Origin: Heliobacterium chlorum
GTDB taxonomy: Bacteria > Bacillota > Desulfitobacteriia > Heliobacteriales > Heliobacteriaceae
Length of the DNA stretch: 34,507 nt
NCBI RefSeq assembly: GCF_014502795.1
Contig: NZ_JACVHF010000028.1
Span: forward strand, 1 to 34,507
Direction of reading: 5' to 3'
A program made the translations under genes and the position numbers. The first letter of the stretch is position 1; the number at the start of each line of letters is the position of its first letter. Positions 24,085 through 31,511 of the stretch are shown piece by piece. A model generated the notes under the pieces. It was given only the letters and a program-made list of their open reading frames with translations. It searched no databases and was not told where the DNA came from.

Positions 24085-24987
24085 CTATTTTTGTGTCTTT
24101 TTCGCCTGCTGCTCCACCTGTGCGGTGAATTCGCCCCAGGTGAGTCCCGTCGACACTTTTACGGCTTCTGTAACGTCACCGCCCTCGGTCAAGACGGCCA
24201 CGGCCTTCGGCAGCGCATCCGGACCGAAGCGCTGAATGCAGTCCACAGCCTGCAGTGACTGCCGGTAGGCGAGGCGTTGGTCAGGCAGTTGATCGAAATC
24301 CAGGTCCATGGAAGACCAGGGGTACAAATGGTTTGCCCAGTCGCCTTTCGGACCGGTCAGTGTATAGCCGGAAACACGTCGCTCCATGTCCTGGGCCACT
24401 CCTTCCGTAAACCACCGGGGTACATTCCCTCCCGTCTGGTAATCGAGGACCAGGTGCGCCAGTTCGTGGGCCATTGGTCCCGTCATATCCTCGCCCGATT
24501 GGCTCCAAATCCGGGGCGAGAGGACCCGCACGACCCCAGCGTAGTAAACGCCCATGGCCGATTGGTCTTTCCAGCCGAAAACCTGGTTGAAGGATTCCCG
24601 CTCGGAATAGAGCAGGACGAGCGGTTTATCTTTCGGGGAGTACCCGACCGTCGATTTGACCTGCGGATAGATTCGATCTGTCTCTTCTAAGATGGACTTC
24701 GCCTGGTCCACATCTTCCGGACGATACCGGAGGATCACCTGCTTTCCTTCAAGACTGGACCAGTCCCTTGTATCTCGATCGGCTTTCCAACGGGCGTATT
24801 CCCGGTATAGAGAATAACTAGTGCTTTTTAGCGAGTTCCACGGGGATGTCCATGATGGCGAAGTTGATAACTCATTCGAGTTTGTCCCCACTTTAACGAA
24901 TACAGGGACACGTAGAGTCAAGATCAAGCAAATCAACGCCAAAAGGATCATTCCCCACAGGCGCAGATCTGTTTTCAATCCCCCCAT
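24085..24987 (-). CDS. Membrane-anchored peptidase-MA family metalloprotease
   Basis: 300 residues. One N-terminal TM helix (about 11-28), a basic linker region, then a gluzincin-type domain with HELAH (174-178) and the downstream glutamate in RWFTEGVAQ (E195), which together would bind one zinc. Matches the peptidase MA-like family of extracytoplasmic metallopeptidases of unknown substrate. The start is ATG at 24987 after GGGGGGAG; upstream in-frame codons lie before that site. It follows the TPR gene on the same strand, but a terminator lies between, so the two are probably separate transcripts. Confidence 0.9.
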   Translation of the reverse strand: MGGLKTDLRLWGMILLALICLILTLRVPVFVKVGTNSNELSTSPSWTSPWNSLKSTSYSLYREYARWKADRDTRDWSSLEGKQVILRYRPEDVDQAKSILEETDRIYPQVKSTVGYSPKDKPLVLLYSERESFNQVFGWKDQSAMGVYYAGVVRVLSPRIWSQSGEDMTGPMAHELAHLVLDYQTGGNVPRWFTEGVAQDMERRVSGYTLTGPKGDWANHLYPWSSMDLDFDQLPDQRLAYRQSLQAVDCIQRFGPDALPKAVAVLTEGGDVTEAVKVSTGLTWGEFTAQVEQQAKKTQK

Positions 24988-25143
24988 GTTTCTCCCCCCT
25001 TGCACATATACGGCTTTTGGTGATGAAATCAGACGATTCACCATTATACCAGCAAAACGTGCATGTAGGGGCGGGGGTTACTGGGCCCGTGGGAATGATC
25101 TGGTAATACCGACACCGGCTATAAAGCAAAGGGGTTTCTACAG

Positions 25144-25182
25144 AAAAACACCCTCTGCTGCATTGAGCACGAGGGTGTTTTC
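25144..25182. terminator. Terminator after the TPR gene
   Basis: AAAACACCCTC pairs with GAGGGTGTTTT over a 15-base loop; T runs on both strands. Confidence 0.88.
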
Positions 25183-25186
25183 GAAT

Positions 25187-25930
25187 TTATTTCTGTTGAT
25201 TCTGCCCGCCTAGGCCGCTTAGATCCGGTTTTTGCAATCCTTCCGGTGCATTAGAAGGCGTGTTATCTCCCGGCTGGGGCTGCTTGCTCATGGCATCGAC
25301 CAGTTGGATGAGTTGATGATATTCGCCCGCTATATCTTCCGGCGGATTCTTGGCTAAGGCCTTTTGCCAGAGGTCTTTCGCTGCCGTGGGATTTTGACGC
25401 GCTTGGAATAAAAAGAGGCCGTAGTTTCGATAGGCGTTCCAATGGTTCGGATCCTTTTGCAAGACCGTCTTATACTCTTTTTCCGCAGCGTCAAGTTGGT
25501 TGGAGTAAAAGGCTGATGTGGCCGCGTCGACCCGGGCGTCATTGTTATCCGGCTTAAAACCTAAGTATTTTTGATACGCTACATAGGCTTGGCTGAAATA
25601 GGCGTTGCTCTTTTCAGCATCACCCTTGGACCGGTAGAAACTTCCCAAATCCATGCGCCAGTTGCCTACACCGAGCCAGGCATCGGCGTCATTCGGATTG
25701 GCTTTCACTTTCGCTTCCTCATCGGCTAGCAAGGACTCCAACTGTTGACGCTGGTTCTCCATCGCTTCTTCGGTGCTCGGCCCGGGTGCCTGTTGAGCGA
25801 TTTTGGGCACCGAGGTGAGCGCTAGAGCTAAGGTACTTCCCAACAAGCCGAGAGCGATCAAGATGGCCGTGACGACCACGACGGGATTTTTTTTACGGGC
25901 CGGTCTTTCGCCGCCTGTCCGTGGTGGCAA
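25187..25930 (-). CDS. Membrane-anchored TPR-repeat protein
   Basis: 247 residues. Basic cytoplasmic N-terminus, one TM helix (about 16-38), then tetratricopeptide-type helical repeats (about 75-210; signatures ANPNDADAWLGVGN, KPDNNDARVDAATSAFYSNQLDAAEKEYKTVL, DPNHWNAYRNYGLFLF), and a Pro/Gly/Gln-rich tail. TPR domains scaffold protein complexes; the partner is unknown. The start is probably TTG at 25930, about 10 bases after AAAGGA. The nearer ATG is in another frame and does not lead into the TM and repeats. The next gene on this strand is the membrane peptidase, a possible partner by position only. Confidence 0.87.
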   Translation of the reverse strand: MPPRTGGERPARKKNPVVVVTAILIALGLLGSTLALALTSVPKIAQQAPGPSTEEAMENQRQQLESLLADEEAKVKANPNDADAWLGVGNWRMDLGSFYRSKGDAEKSNAYFSQAYVAYQKYLGFKPDNNDARVDAATSAFYSNQLDAAEKEYKTVLQKDPNHWNAYRNYGLFLFQARQNPTAAKDLWQKALAKNPPEDIAGEYHQLIQLVDAMSKQPQPGDNTPSNAPEGLQKPDLSGLGGQNQQK

Positions 25931-26056
25931 AGAAATTTCATCCTTTCTCTACCGATTCGGCGTCTCTCTGTTGAACACTTTCTGATCAGAGCGATGGCCG
26001 CCGTACCGTTATTTTGCATTATTTGTATTATAGCATGTCTACCCGATAGACTGCAC

Positions 26057-26088
26057 AAAAAAGCCCCACGGGTGCAGCCGCGGGGACG
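26057..26088 (-). terminator. Terminator of the CoA-binding/TrxB fusion gene
   Basis: Minus strand CCCCGCGG...CCGTGGGG hairpin (one mismatch) followed by TTTTTT; about 110 bp beyond the stop codon. The bases between hold only a weak GTGATCC/GGGTCAC stem. Confidence 0.8.
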
Positions 26089-26195
26089 TTTATCTATTAC
26101 CGGATAAAGTCATGGTCGTCATTCATTTATAGCTCGTGATCCAAGGGGTCACGGACGTATTATTTATGGCTGTAGCGGCTCCGGATAAAGAGCCT

Positions 26196-27512
26196 TTAAT
26201 GCCGGGAAGCGAGATATTTCTCGACAGCGATGGCCCCGATGGCTCCGTCGCCGACGGCCGTAGCGACCTGGCGCAGGGGGGTCTGGCGCACATCACCACA
26301 AGCAAAGACGCCAGGAATATTTGTCGCCAAGGAACTATCCACCTTGACGTATCCCTCGTTCGTCAGTTCCAGTTGGCTCTTCAGGTAGCCGATGGCCGGA
26401 TCGTGGCCGACAAAGATGAAAACGCCGTCACAGGGGATTTCGCTGTGCTCCCCGGTTTTTATGTTTTTCAGGAGGGCTTTTTCTACGTTCTGTCCGCCAG
26501 CAATCTCTTCAATGACCGTATCCCAGATAAAGCGGATCTTGGGATTAGCGAAGGCCCGTTCCTGCAATACTTTCGTCGCTCGCAGTTGGTCCCGGCGATG
26601 GATGACCGTCACTTCCGCAGCGAATTTGGTCAGGAAGATCGCTTCTTCCACAGCCGAGTTGCCGCCGCCGGCCACGATGACCTTGCGTCCGTAGAAGAAG
26701 GCTCCGTCACAGGTAGCACAGTAAGAGACGCCGCGTCCGTGGAATTCTTCTTCCCCTTTCACGCCGAGAGGGCGCGCCTTGGCACCGCCGGCGATGATGA
26801 CGGCACGGCCATAACGGACCCCTTCATTCGTCTCGATGCGCTTGAGGTGGCCTTTCAGGTCGGCTTGTTTCACTTCTTCGTTGATCAATTCGGCGCCGAA
26901 GCGTTGGGCCTGGCTCAAAAAGCGCATCATCAGTTCCGGTCCGGAGATGGGCTCTTCAAAGCCGGGATAGTTTTCGATTAGTTCTGTCGAAGATGCTTGG
27001 CCGCCGGGCATGATCGCTTCAAACATGGCCGTCCGCAGCCCTGCTCGGGCCGCATAGAGTCCCGCCGTCAATCCTGCCGGGCCGGCGCCGATGATGAGCA
27101 CATCGTAGATTTCCTTCGGTTCCGCTTTCAACCATGCCTGATACTCTTTTAACATGCAGCGGTCCATGACCACCGTCAAGCCGGCACTTTCAGCCAGGCG
27201 GGCCGCTTCTTCATTGACAACGCTCTCCTGGAGCCAGAGGACTTCCGCTCCCCGCGCAATGGCCTGCTGGGCGATGGGCAGCACATCTTCCGAACGGCGG
27301 AAGACATCGACCACATCAATTTCTATATCAGCGGGAATGGAGGCCAGGTCGGGGTAGCTTTTTTCTCCCAGCACTTCCGAAACGGCCGGGTTGACCGGGA
27401 TGATCCGGTAGCCCTGTTCCTTAAGGTATTCGGCTACATGGTAACTAGCCCGCTGGGGCTTGTCGGACAATCCGACGACGGCAATAGTCGTTAACGATGG
27501 AAAATCGATCAT
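26196..27512 (-). CDS. CoA-binding (YccU-like) domain fused to thioredoxin reductase
   Basis: 438 residues, over 100 longer than ordinary TrxB. Residues 1-130 are a complete CoA_binding_2/YccU domain: VVGLSDKPQRASYHVAEYL (12-30), GYRIIPVNP (34-42), VVDVFRRSEDV (67-77) and VVMDRCMLKEY (114-124). Residues 136-438 are a thioredoxin reductase with the FAD motif GAGPAG (142-147), redox-active C265-A-T-C268, the NADPH motif GGGNSA (282-287) and GVFACGDV near the end. TrxB passes electrons from NADPH to a disulfide acceptor; the added domain suggests a CoA-related acceptor or control (inference). The start is ATG after GGGAGTGA. Ordinary TrxB function cannot be excluded. Transcribed alone from a strong promoter with a palindrome in the leader. 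Confidence 0.93.
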   Translation of the reverse strand: MIDFPSLTTIAVVGLSDKPQRASYHVAEYLKEQGYRIIPVNPAVSEVLGEKSYPDLASIPADIEIDVVDVFRRSEDVLPIAQQAIARGAEVLWLQESVVNEEAARLAESAGLTVVMDRCMLKEYQAWLKAEPKEIYDVLIIGAGPAGLTAGLYAARAGLRTAMFEAIMPGGQASSTELIENYPGFEEPISGPELMMRFLSQAQRFGAELINEEVKQADLKGHLKRIETNEGVRYGRAVIIAGGAKARPLGVKGEEEFHGRGVSYCATCDGAFFYGRKVIVAGGGNSAVEEAIFLTKFAAEVTVIHRRDQLRATKVLQERAFANPKIRFIWDTVIEEIAGGQNVEKALLKNIKTGEHSEIPCDGVFIFVGHDPAIGYLKSQLELTNEGYVKVDSSLATNIPGVFACGDVRQTPLRQVATAVGDGAIGAIAVEKYLASRH

Positions 27513-27536
27513 GCTGCTTCACTCCCGCTTTTGTAA

Positions 27537-27553
27537 ATACCCTCATAGGGTAT
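27537..27553. promoter_or_regulatory. Palindrome resembling CsoR/CstR-family operator
   Basis: ATACCCT-CAT-AGGGTAT: perfect 7-bp arms, 3-bp centre. It begins about 9 bases downstream of the predicted start of transcription and lies 24 bases before the fusion gene start codon. G-tract palindromes ending in ATACCC/GGGTAT are typical of CsoR/CstR repressor sites (established for copper and persulfide sensors); the assignment here is by resemblance. Confidence 0.5.
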
Positions 27554-27568
27554 ATATTTCTTATCTCT

Positions 27569-27598
27569 ATTTTAGGGAATAGGGATTTGCGTTGTCAA
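27569..27598 (-). promoter_or_regulatory. Promoter of the CoA-binding/TrxB gene
   Basis: Minus strand consensus -35 TTGACA (27593-27598), 18-bp spacer, -10 TAAAAT (27569-27574); start of transcription near 27562. Confidence 0.75.
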
Positions 27599-27610
27599 GG
27601 AAAGAACATG

Positions 27611-27640
27611 AAAAGGGGATCCCTATTCGGAATCCCCTCT
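27611..27640 (-). terminator. Terminator of the M23 peptidase gene
   Basis: Minus strand AGGGGAT...ATCCCCT hairpin followed by TTTTC, about 100 bp beyond the stop of the peptidase gene. Confidence 0.65.
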
Positions 27641-27740
27641 TACCTTAGCAAATATGTGCTATTTCTGTGGAAATATGTACTAAACCTTTGAACGTCAAAT
27701 ACACCCATCCACCATCATTTTCTTATTCAGTTGTTACGGC

Positions 27741-29057
27741 TTAATTGAGGTAGTTCAGCGGGTTTTTGACGCCGCCATCGTTCACTTCAAAGTGCAGATG
27801 GCTGCCATAGGCCCGTCCCGTAGCGCCGCCTTTGCCGATCTCCGATCCGCGGCTTACGGTCTGACCTTCCCCGACTTCGATGCTCGACAAATGGGCATAA
27901 CGGGTTGTCATGCCGCCATGGTCGATGATAATACATTTTCCATAGTTACCGGCCCAGCCGGCAGAGACGACGGTGCCGTCCGCTGCGGCGTAGACGGGAT
28001 CACCCGTTTCCAGGTCGATGTCGATGGCGGGATGAAACTCCCGTCCACCCCGGTACCCAAAACCAGAGGTGATGCGGTGACCTGCGACCGGCCAGGACAA
28101 GGTGCCGCTGCCGCCACCGGAATAGGTGCCCCGGGCCCTGCTCGTTCCACGGGAAGCCAATTGAACCCGGTTATTGCCGCGGACTTCAAGCCGTTGTACC
28201 GGCTCTTTTAAGACTTTTTCTTCCGTCAGGTTTTGTTCCACCAAATAGTTGTTTTCCTTGGTGAGCAGATAGGTGGCCAGCTTCGTTCCCCGGACACCTT
28301 CCTGTTTCACTGTGACGCCGCCTGGGCGCACATCATCGGACTTTTCCACTTTGGTGGGATAGGGAATGTCTTCTTGCACGGTCGATTTGTAGGTGGTTGC
28401 CACGTTGAGGTAATAGGTCGGCCGGTTTAGGTTGATCTCTTGGCCGATTTTCAGCTTGTTTTCGTCAGCGAGCTGCGGGTTCGTTTTAATCAATGCGAGC
28501 CAGCTCATATTGTTTTTGGTCGCTACGCTCCAGAGAGTATCCCCTTGTTGGACGACGTAGCGAACTTTTTCGCCTTTGCCTTCAACGAGCAGCTTCTTGA
28601 TGTCAGCGGCCGTTTGAACTTGACCTTTCGGAACTTCCACATCTTCATAGGTGATTTTCTGCTTGACCTTGACGTCTACCACTTCGACGCCAGGCGAGGA
28701 GATTTGGCCAACGGAAAAATAGTCGATGGCGTCTTTGACGATTTTTTCGGCTTCTTCACGGCTGGCCGCAATGAAGACCGGTTGACCGTCGATGACAATT
28801 CGGCAAGCTTTGGTCATGGCATTTTGGTCTTCTGCCACTTGTGCCGCACCGGACATGCTGTTGAAAGATGCACCGTGTACTCCGGTAAAAATCAAGGCGC
28901 CTGCAACGACCAGTACACCTGTACCCTGGGCGATGCGAAGAAGCCCTTTGCTTTCACGCCAGTTTTGCAGGTCGATGGCTTTGACATCTGCGACGACTTC
29001 CGACCATTTTTGTTGTATGCCCGAAATCTTCTCTGTCAGGAAATCCTTTTTGGACAT
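27741..29057 (-). CDS. M23 peptidoglycan endopeptidase with LysM and G5 domains
   Basis: 438 residues. N-terminal cytoplasmic stretch, signal anchor (about 46-62), an extracytoplasmic linker, LysM (about 166-211: YVVQQGDTLWSVATKNNMSW), G5 domain (about 214-292), a Gly/Ser/Arg-rich hinge (303-318) and an M23 LytM domain. Zinc and catalytic residues: H342 and D346 in FHPAIDID, H389 in RYAHLS, H420/H422 in HLHFEV. It binds glycan through LysM and cuts peptide cross-links. The start is ATG after AAGGGGG. Related LysM-G5-M23 proteins in Firmicutes function in growth or sporulation. The long structured leader suggests RNA-level control. Confidence 0.95.
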   Translation of the reverse strand: MSKKDFLTEKISGIQQKWSEVVADVKAIDLQNWRESKGLLRIAQGTGVLVVAGALIFTGVHGASFNSMSGAAQVAEDQNAMTKACRIVIDGQPVFIAASREEAEKIVKDAIDYFSVGQISSPGVEVVDVKVKQKITYEDVEVPKGQVQTAADIKKLLVEGKGEKVRYVVQQGDTLWSVATKNNMSWLALIKTNPQLADENKLKIGQEINLNRPTYYLNVATTYKSTVQEDIPYPTKVEKSDDVRPGGVTVKQEGVRGTKLATYLLTKENNYLVEQNLTEEKVLKEPVQRLEVRGNNRVQLASRGTSRARGTYSGGGSGTLSWPVAGHRITSGFGYRGGREFHPAIDIDLETGDPVYAAADGTVVSAGWAGNYGKCIIIDHGGMTTRYAHLSSIEVGEGQTVSRGSEIGKGGATGRAYGSHLHFEVNDGGVKNPLNYLN

Positions 29058-29075
29058 ATGCGCCCCCTTCCCGAA

Positions 29076-29110
29076 CCCCTGATCCGTTTTTTCTGCGCAT
29101 TACTCAGGGG
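29076..29110 (-). other. Leader hairpin before the M23 gene
   Basis: CCCCTGA/TCAGGGG stem with a loop of about 21 bases, ending a few bases before the ribosome binding site. It could restrict or regulate translation. Confidence 0.45.
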
Positions 29111-29150
29111 CTTCTGTCTTGGATTCGGTTCGCGGAACAAGCCGGAGGGA

Positions 29151-29197
29151 CCAAATTTCCGACGTTCGGCTGGGTTTGGGTCCGTTCTGTCATTTGG
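29151..29197 (-). other. Structured segment in the M23 gene leader
   Basis: CCAAAT/ATTTGG closes a domain containing a CCGA-CGT-TCGG hairpin; GGACC and GGTCC could pair as well. Together with the proximal hairpin this makes a 160-base structured leader that I cannot assign to a known riboswitch. Confidence 0.4.
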
Positions 29198-29223
29198 CAT
29201 CTACAGAAATAGAGTCCGCGCTT

Positions 29224-29253
29224 ATTATAACATGGCAGCAATTGTCGGGTAAA
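29224..29253 (-). promoter_or_regulatory. Promoter of the M23 peptidase gene
   Basis: Minus strand TTTACC (29248-29253), 18-bp spacer, perfect TATAAT (29224-29229); start of transcription near 29217, giving a leader of about 160 bases. Confidence 0.65.
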
Positions 29254-29280
29254 CCCATAAAATTCCCACACAGTGCACTT

Positions 29281-31413
29281 TTACAGGGATTTTGTCCTGC
29301 TGTAGAGAATTCGCTCGGCTTTTGGCAGCTTGCGAAGGGTACATTTCGTCTCGTTACAAGCGAACCCAGGACCCAGATCGGTCGAAGTCGGAGGGGTGAT
29401 CAGGTTGACACCGCCGCCGCTATGCCGGGACTGTCCCGGAGTGATCACTGCTGTCCGTGGAGGCACATCGTCATCAGCGTGGGCCGTCACGATAAGCGAT
29501 CCCTGTTCCGATTCGACGATGACCTCGTCCCCCGGGCGGACATTTAAATCCTGCATGTCCTCCGGATGAAGCCGCACTGACGGGGTATCGGACAGGTTGC
29601 TTTCGTCCATATCTTCGCTGTCCCAAAACTGGGAATTGCGTTTCCCTTTGGGACGGACGAAGAGCATCCGAAAGGAAGAGGCTGACTCCGGCAGGGCCTG
29701 TTCGATCGGGACAACTTTGTTCCCACATAAGAGATGGGCGAATTCGGTCTCTCCGGCGAGTTCCACCTTCCCGGATGGTGTGGCAAAAGAGCCGTCCTTA
29801 AAGGGAATGACCTCCATTCCCGGGTTAGGACGAGGCCCGCCTTGTACACCTTCCAGGCTCAGTCCGCGGTCCTGGAGGATCTCCTCCAGCCACTGCTCGG
29901 CAGACTGGTTCCAGTGGTCACGTTCTTTCACCAGACCGGGCACCATCGATGCATTCGCAGCGATGAGACGCTGGGCCAGTCCCTGCCATATGCAAATCTC
30001 CGGAAGGACCTGCCCCCGGGGCGCAACGACGGCCGGTTGGTAATGAATGTAGTCGTTTCGTTCGCTGGCGATGAGGTCCGGCGCCTCGAAGGAAGTGGCT
30101 GCCGGCAGGATTACGTCGGCAAGGCGTGCTGTGTCGGTGAAAGTGAAGTCGATGACCACTTTAAACGGTATGGTGTGCAGGGCCGACGTTAGACTGGCAA
30201 TATCCGGCACCTGACTGGCCGGATTGGCCCGGTTGATAACGGCGATCTGGATCGGTGGCTTACCGGTTGTGTCGTTCGTCCCGTTTTCACTGTTTTTCAG
30301 CCCGCTCTGTTTAAGGCTAGAATGACTATTTTCGCGGCGGCCGTCAATCTCGCAGGCCAGATCGGTCCAGGCGACTTTGTGCAGGCCTTTCGGTTTCTCT
30401 CCCGCAACAGCTTGGCTCAAGGAATTATACTTGTCGTTCGCTAAGTGGATCCCGCCGCCGCTGATGCCCAGTTGGCCCGTGATGGCGGCGAGGGCGTCGA
30501 TGGCCCGGACGGTGAGGCCGCTTTGGCCGTAACGCAATAGGCCGGCACCGAGCACAAGGGCTGACGGGCGTCCTTTCGCATACAGGCGGGCTAAGGTCCG
30601 GATGAGACGCGGTTCTAAGCCGATATGTTCACCGACTATCTCCGGCGAACAGGCGGCTACCGCTTTGGCGAAAGAAGCGAAGTTATTCACATGGCGGGTG
30701 ACAAAGTTACTATCCCACCAGCGGTTTTCCAAAATGACATAGGCCATGCTGAGCGCAAGCAGACCATCTGTCCCCGGTTGTATCCGGTATACCTCGTCGG
30801 CGATCTGGGCCGAAGCGGTACGCAAAGGATCGATGAGGATTACCTTGGCGCCTTTTTCTTTGGCTTCTGCCAGGTAAGGGATGAGGTGCGTATTTGTCGT
30901 CGCCGGATCCCTGCCCCAGAGAAAAATCGTCTTTGCCCGAACCAGATCGGCCCAAGCCGGTGATGCAGCCTCTCCGAAATCAGCCCGCTGAGCTGCCAGG
31001 CCCGCTTCCCAGCCCATCGTTCCATCGACGACAGTCACTCCGCCTAGACCATAGAAAAAGCGGCGGTCCAGCTGCTTTAGAACCCCTGTGGAACCGGTGC
31101 CGGCCATATGTAAAATGGAGCCGGGGCCGTATTCTGTGAAGGCTTTCGCCAGCGCTTGGGCGATGTGATCGAGGGCCTCGTCCCAGGAAGCCCGCCGCCA
31201 GCTCTCGCCTACCCGGAGTAAAGGCGCGGTGATCCGGTCGGGACTGTACTGGCGTTCGATCAGCCGGGTTGCTTGGGAGCAGACAAACCCCCGGGTCACT
31301 GGGTGCCGGGGGTTGCCGGTGATATCGACGATTCGTTCTCCCTCCAGGTGGACTTGGAAGGAGCAAAGGTCATAACAGTGTAAGGGACATGCGGAAAGAA
31401 CGGTACGTTTCAT
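29281..31413 (-). CDS. Molybdopterin-dependent oxidoreductase (DMSO reductase family)
   Basis: 710 residues, single chain. N-terminal [4Fe-4S] site C9-x3-C13-x3-C17-x27-C45, then the bis-molybdopterin guanine dinucleotide domains (WDEALDHIAQALA near 77; LWGRDPATTNTH near 175; VILIDPLRT near 201; GAGLLRYGQSG). The C-terminal cofactor-binding barrel has VRLHPEDMQDLNVRPGDEVIVES near 623. No twin-arginine signal, so cytoplasmic. No electron-transfer subunit is adjacent. The substrate is not recognisable; no Cys or selenocysteine is evident at the Mo-ligand region, which argues against formate dehydrogenase or nitrate reductase. It lies about 100 bp after scfB on the same strand, so it may be cotranscribed with the SCIFF genes. 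Confidence 0.93.
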   Translation of the reverse strand: MKRTVLSACPLHCYDLCSFQVHLEGERIVDITGNPRHPVTRGFVCSQATRLIERQYSPDRITAPLLRVGESWRRASWDEALDHIAQALAKAFTEYGPGSILHMAGTGSTGVLKQLDRRFFYGLGGVTVVDGTMGWEAGLAAQRADFGEAASPAWADLVRAKTIFLWGRDPATTNTHLIPYLAEAKEKGAKVILIDPLRTASAQIADEVYRIQPGTDGLLALSMAYVILENRWWDSNFVTRHVNNFASFAKAVAACSPEIVGEHIGLEPRLIRTLARLYAKGRPSALVLGAGLLRYGQSGLTVRAIDALAAITGQLGISGGGIHLANDKYNSLSQAVAGEKPKGLHKVAWTDLACEIDGRRENSHSSLKQSGLKNSENGTNDTTGKPPIQIAVINRANPASQVPDIASLTSALHTIPFKVVIDFTFTDTARLADVILPAATSFEAPDLIASERNDYIHYQPAVVAPRGQVLPEICIWQGLAQRLIAANASMVPGLVKERDHWNQSAEQWLEEILQDRGLSLEGVQGGPRPNPGMEVIPFKDGSFATPSGKVELAGETEFAHLLCGNKVVPIEQALPESASSFRMLFVRPKGKRNSQFWDSEDMDESNLSDTPSVRLHPEDMQDLNVRPGDEVIVESEQGSLIVTAHADDDVPPRTAVITPGQSRHSGGGVNLITPPTSTDLGPGFACNETKCTLRKLPKAERILYSRTKSL

Positions 31414-31511
31414 GGAGAAACCCCTTCTTTTTAGCGTCGGTGGGCGATGGTCCGTACGTTGACCAACGATGTATGAAAGAAAAACAGCTCGATCTCTACG
31501 ACTCAGTTAGA

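Noticed and set aside
26136..26981. 281-residue plus-strand frame opposite the TrxB fusion
   Set aside because: Antisense shadow of a strongly conserved gene; no ribosome site and no recognisable domain.
29064..29217. ydaO/yuaA c-di-AMP riboswitch before the M23 gene
   Set aside because: Expected from gene type, but I could not find the conserved blocks; reported instead as an unassigned structured leader.
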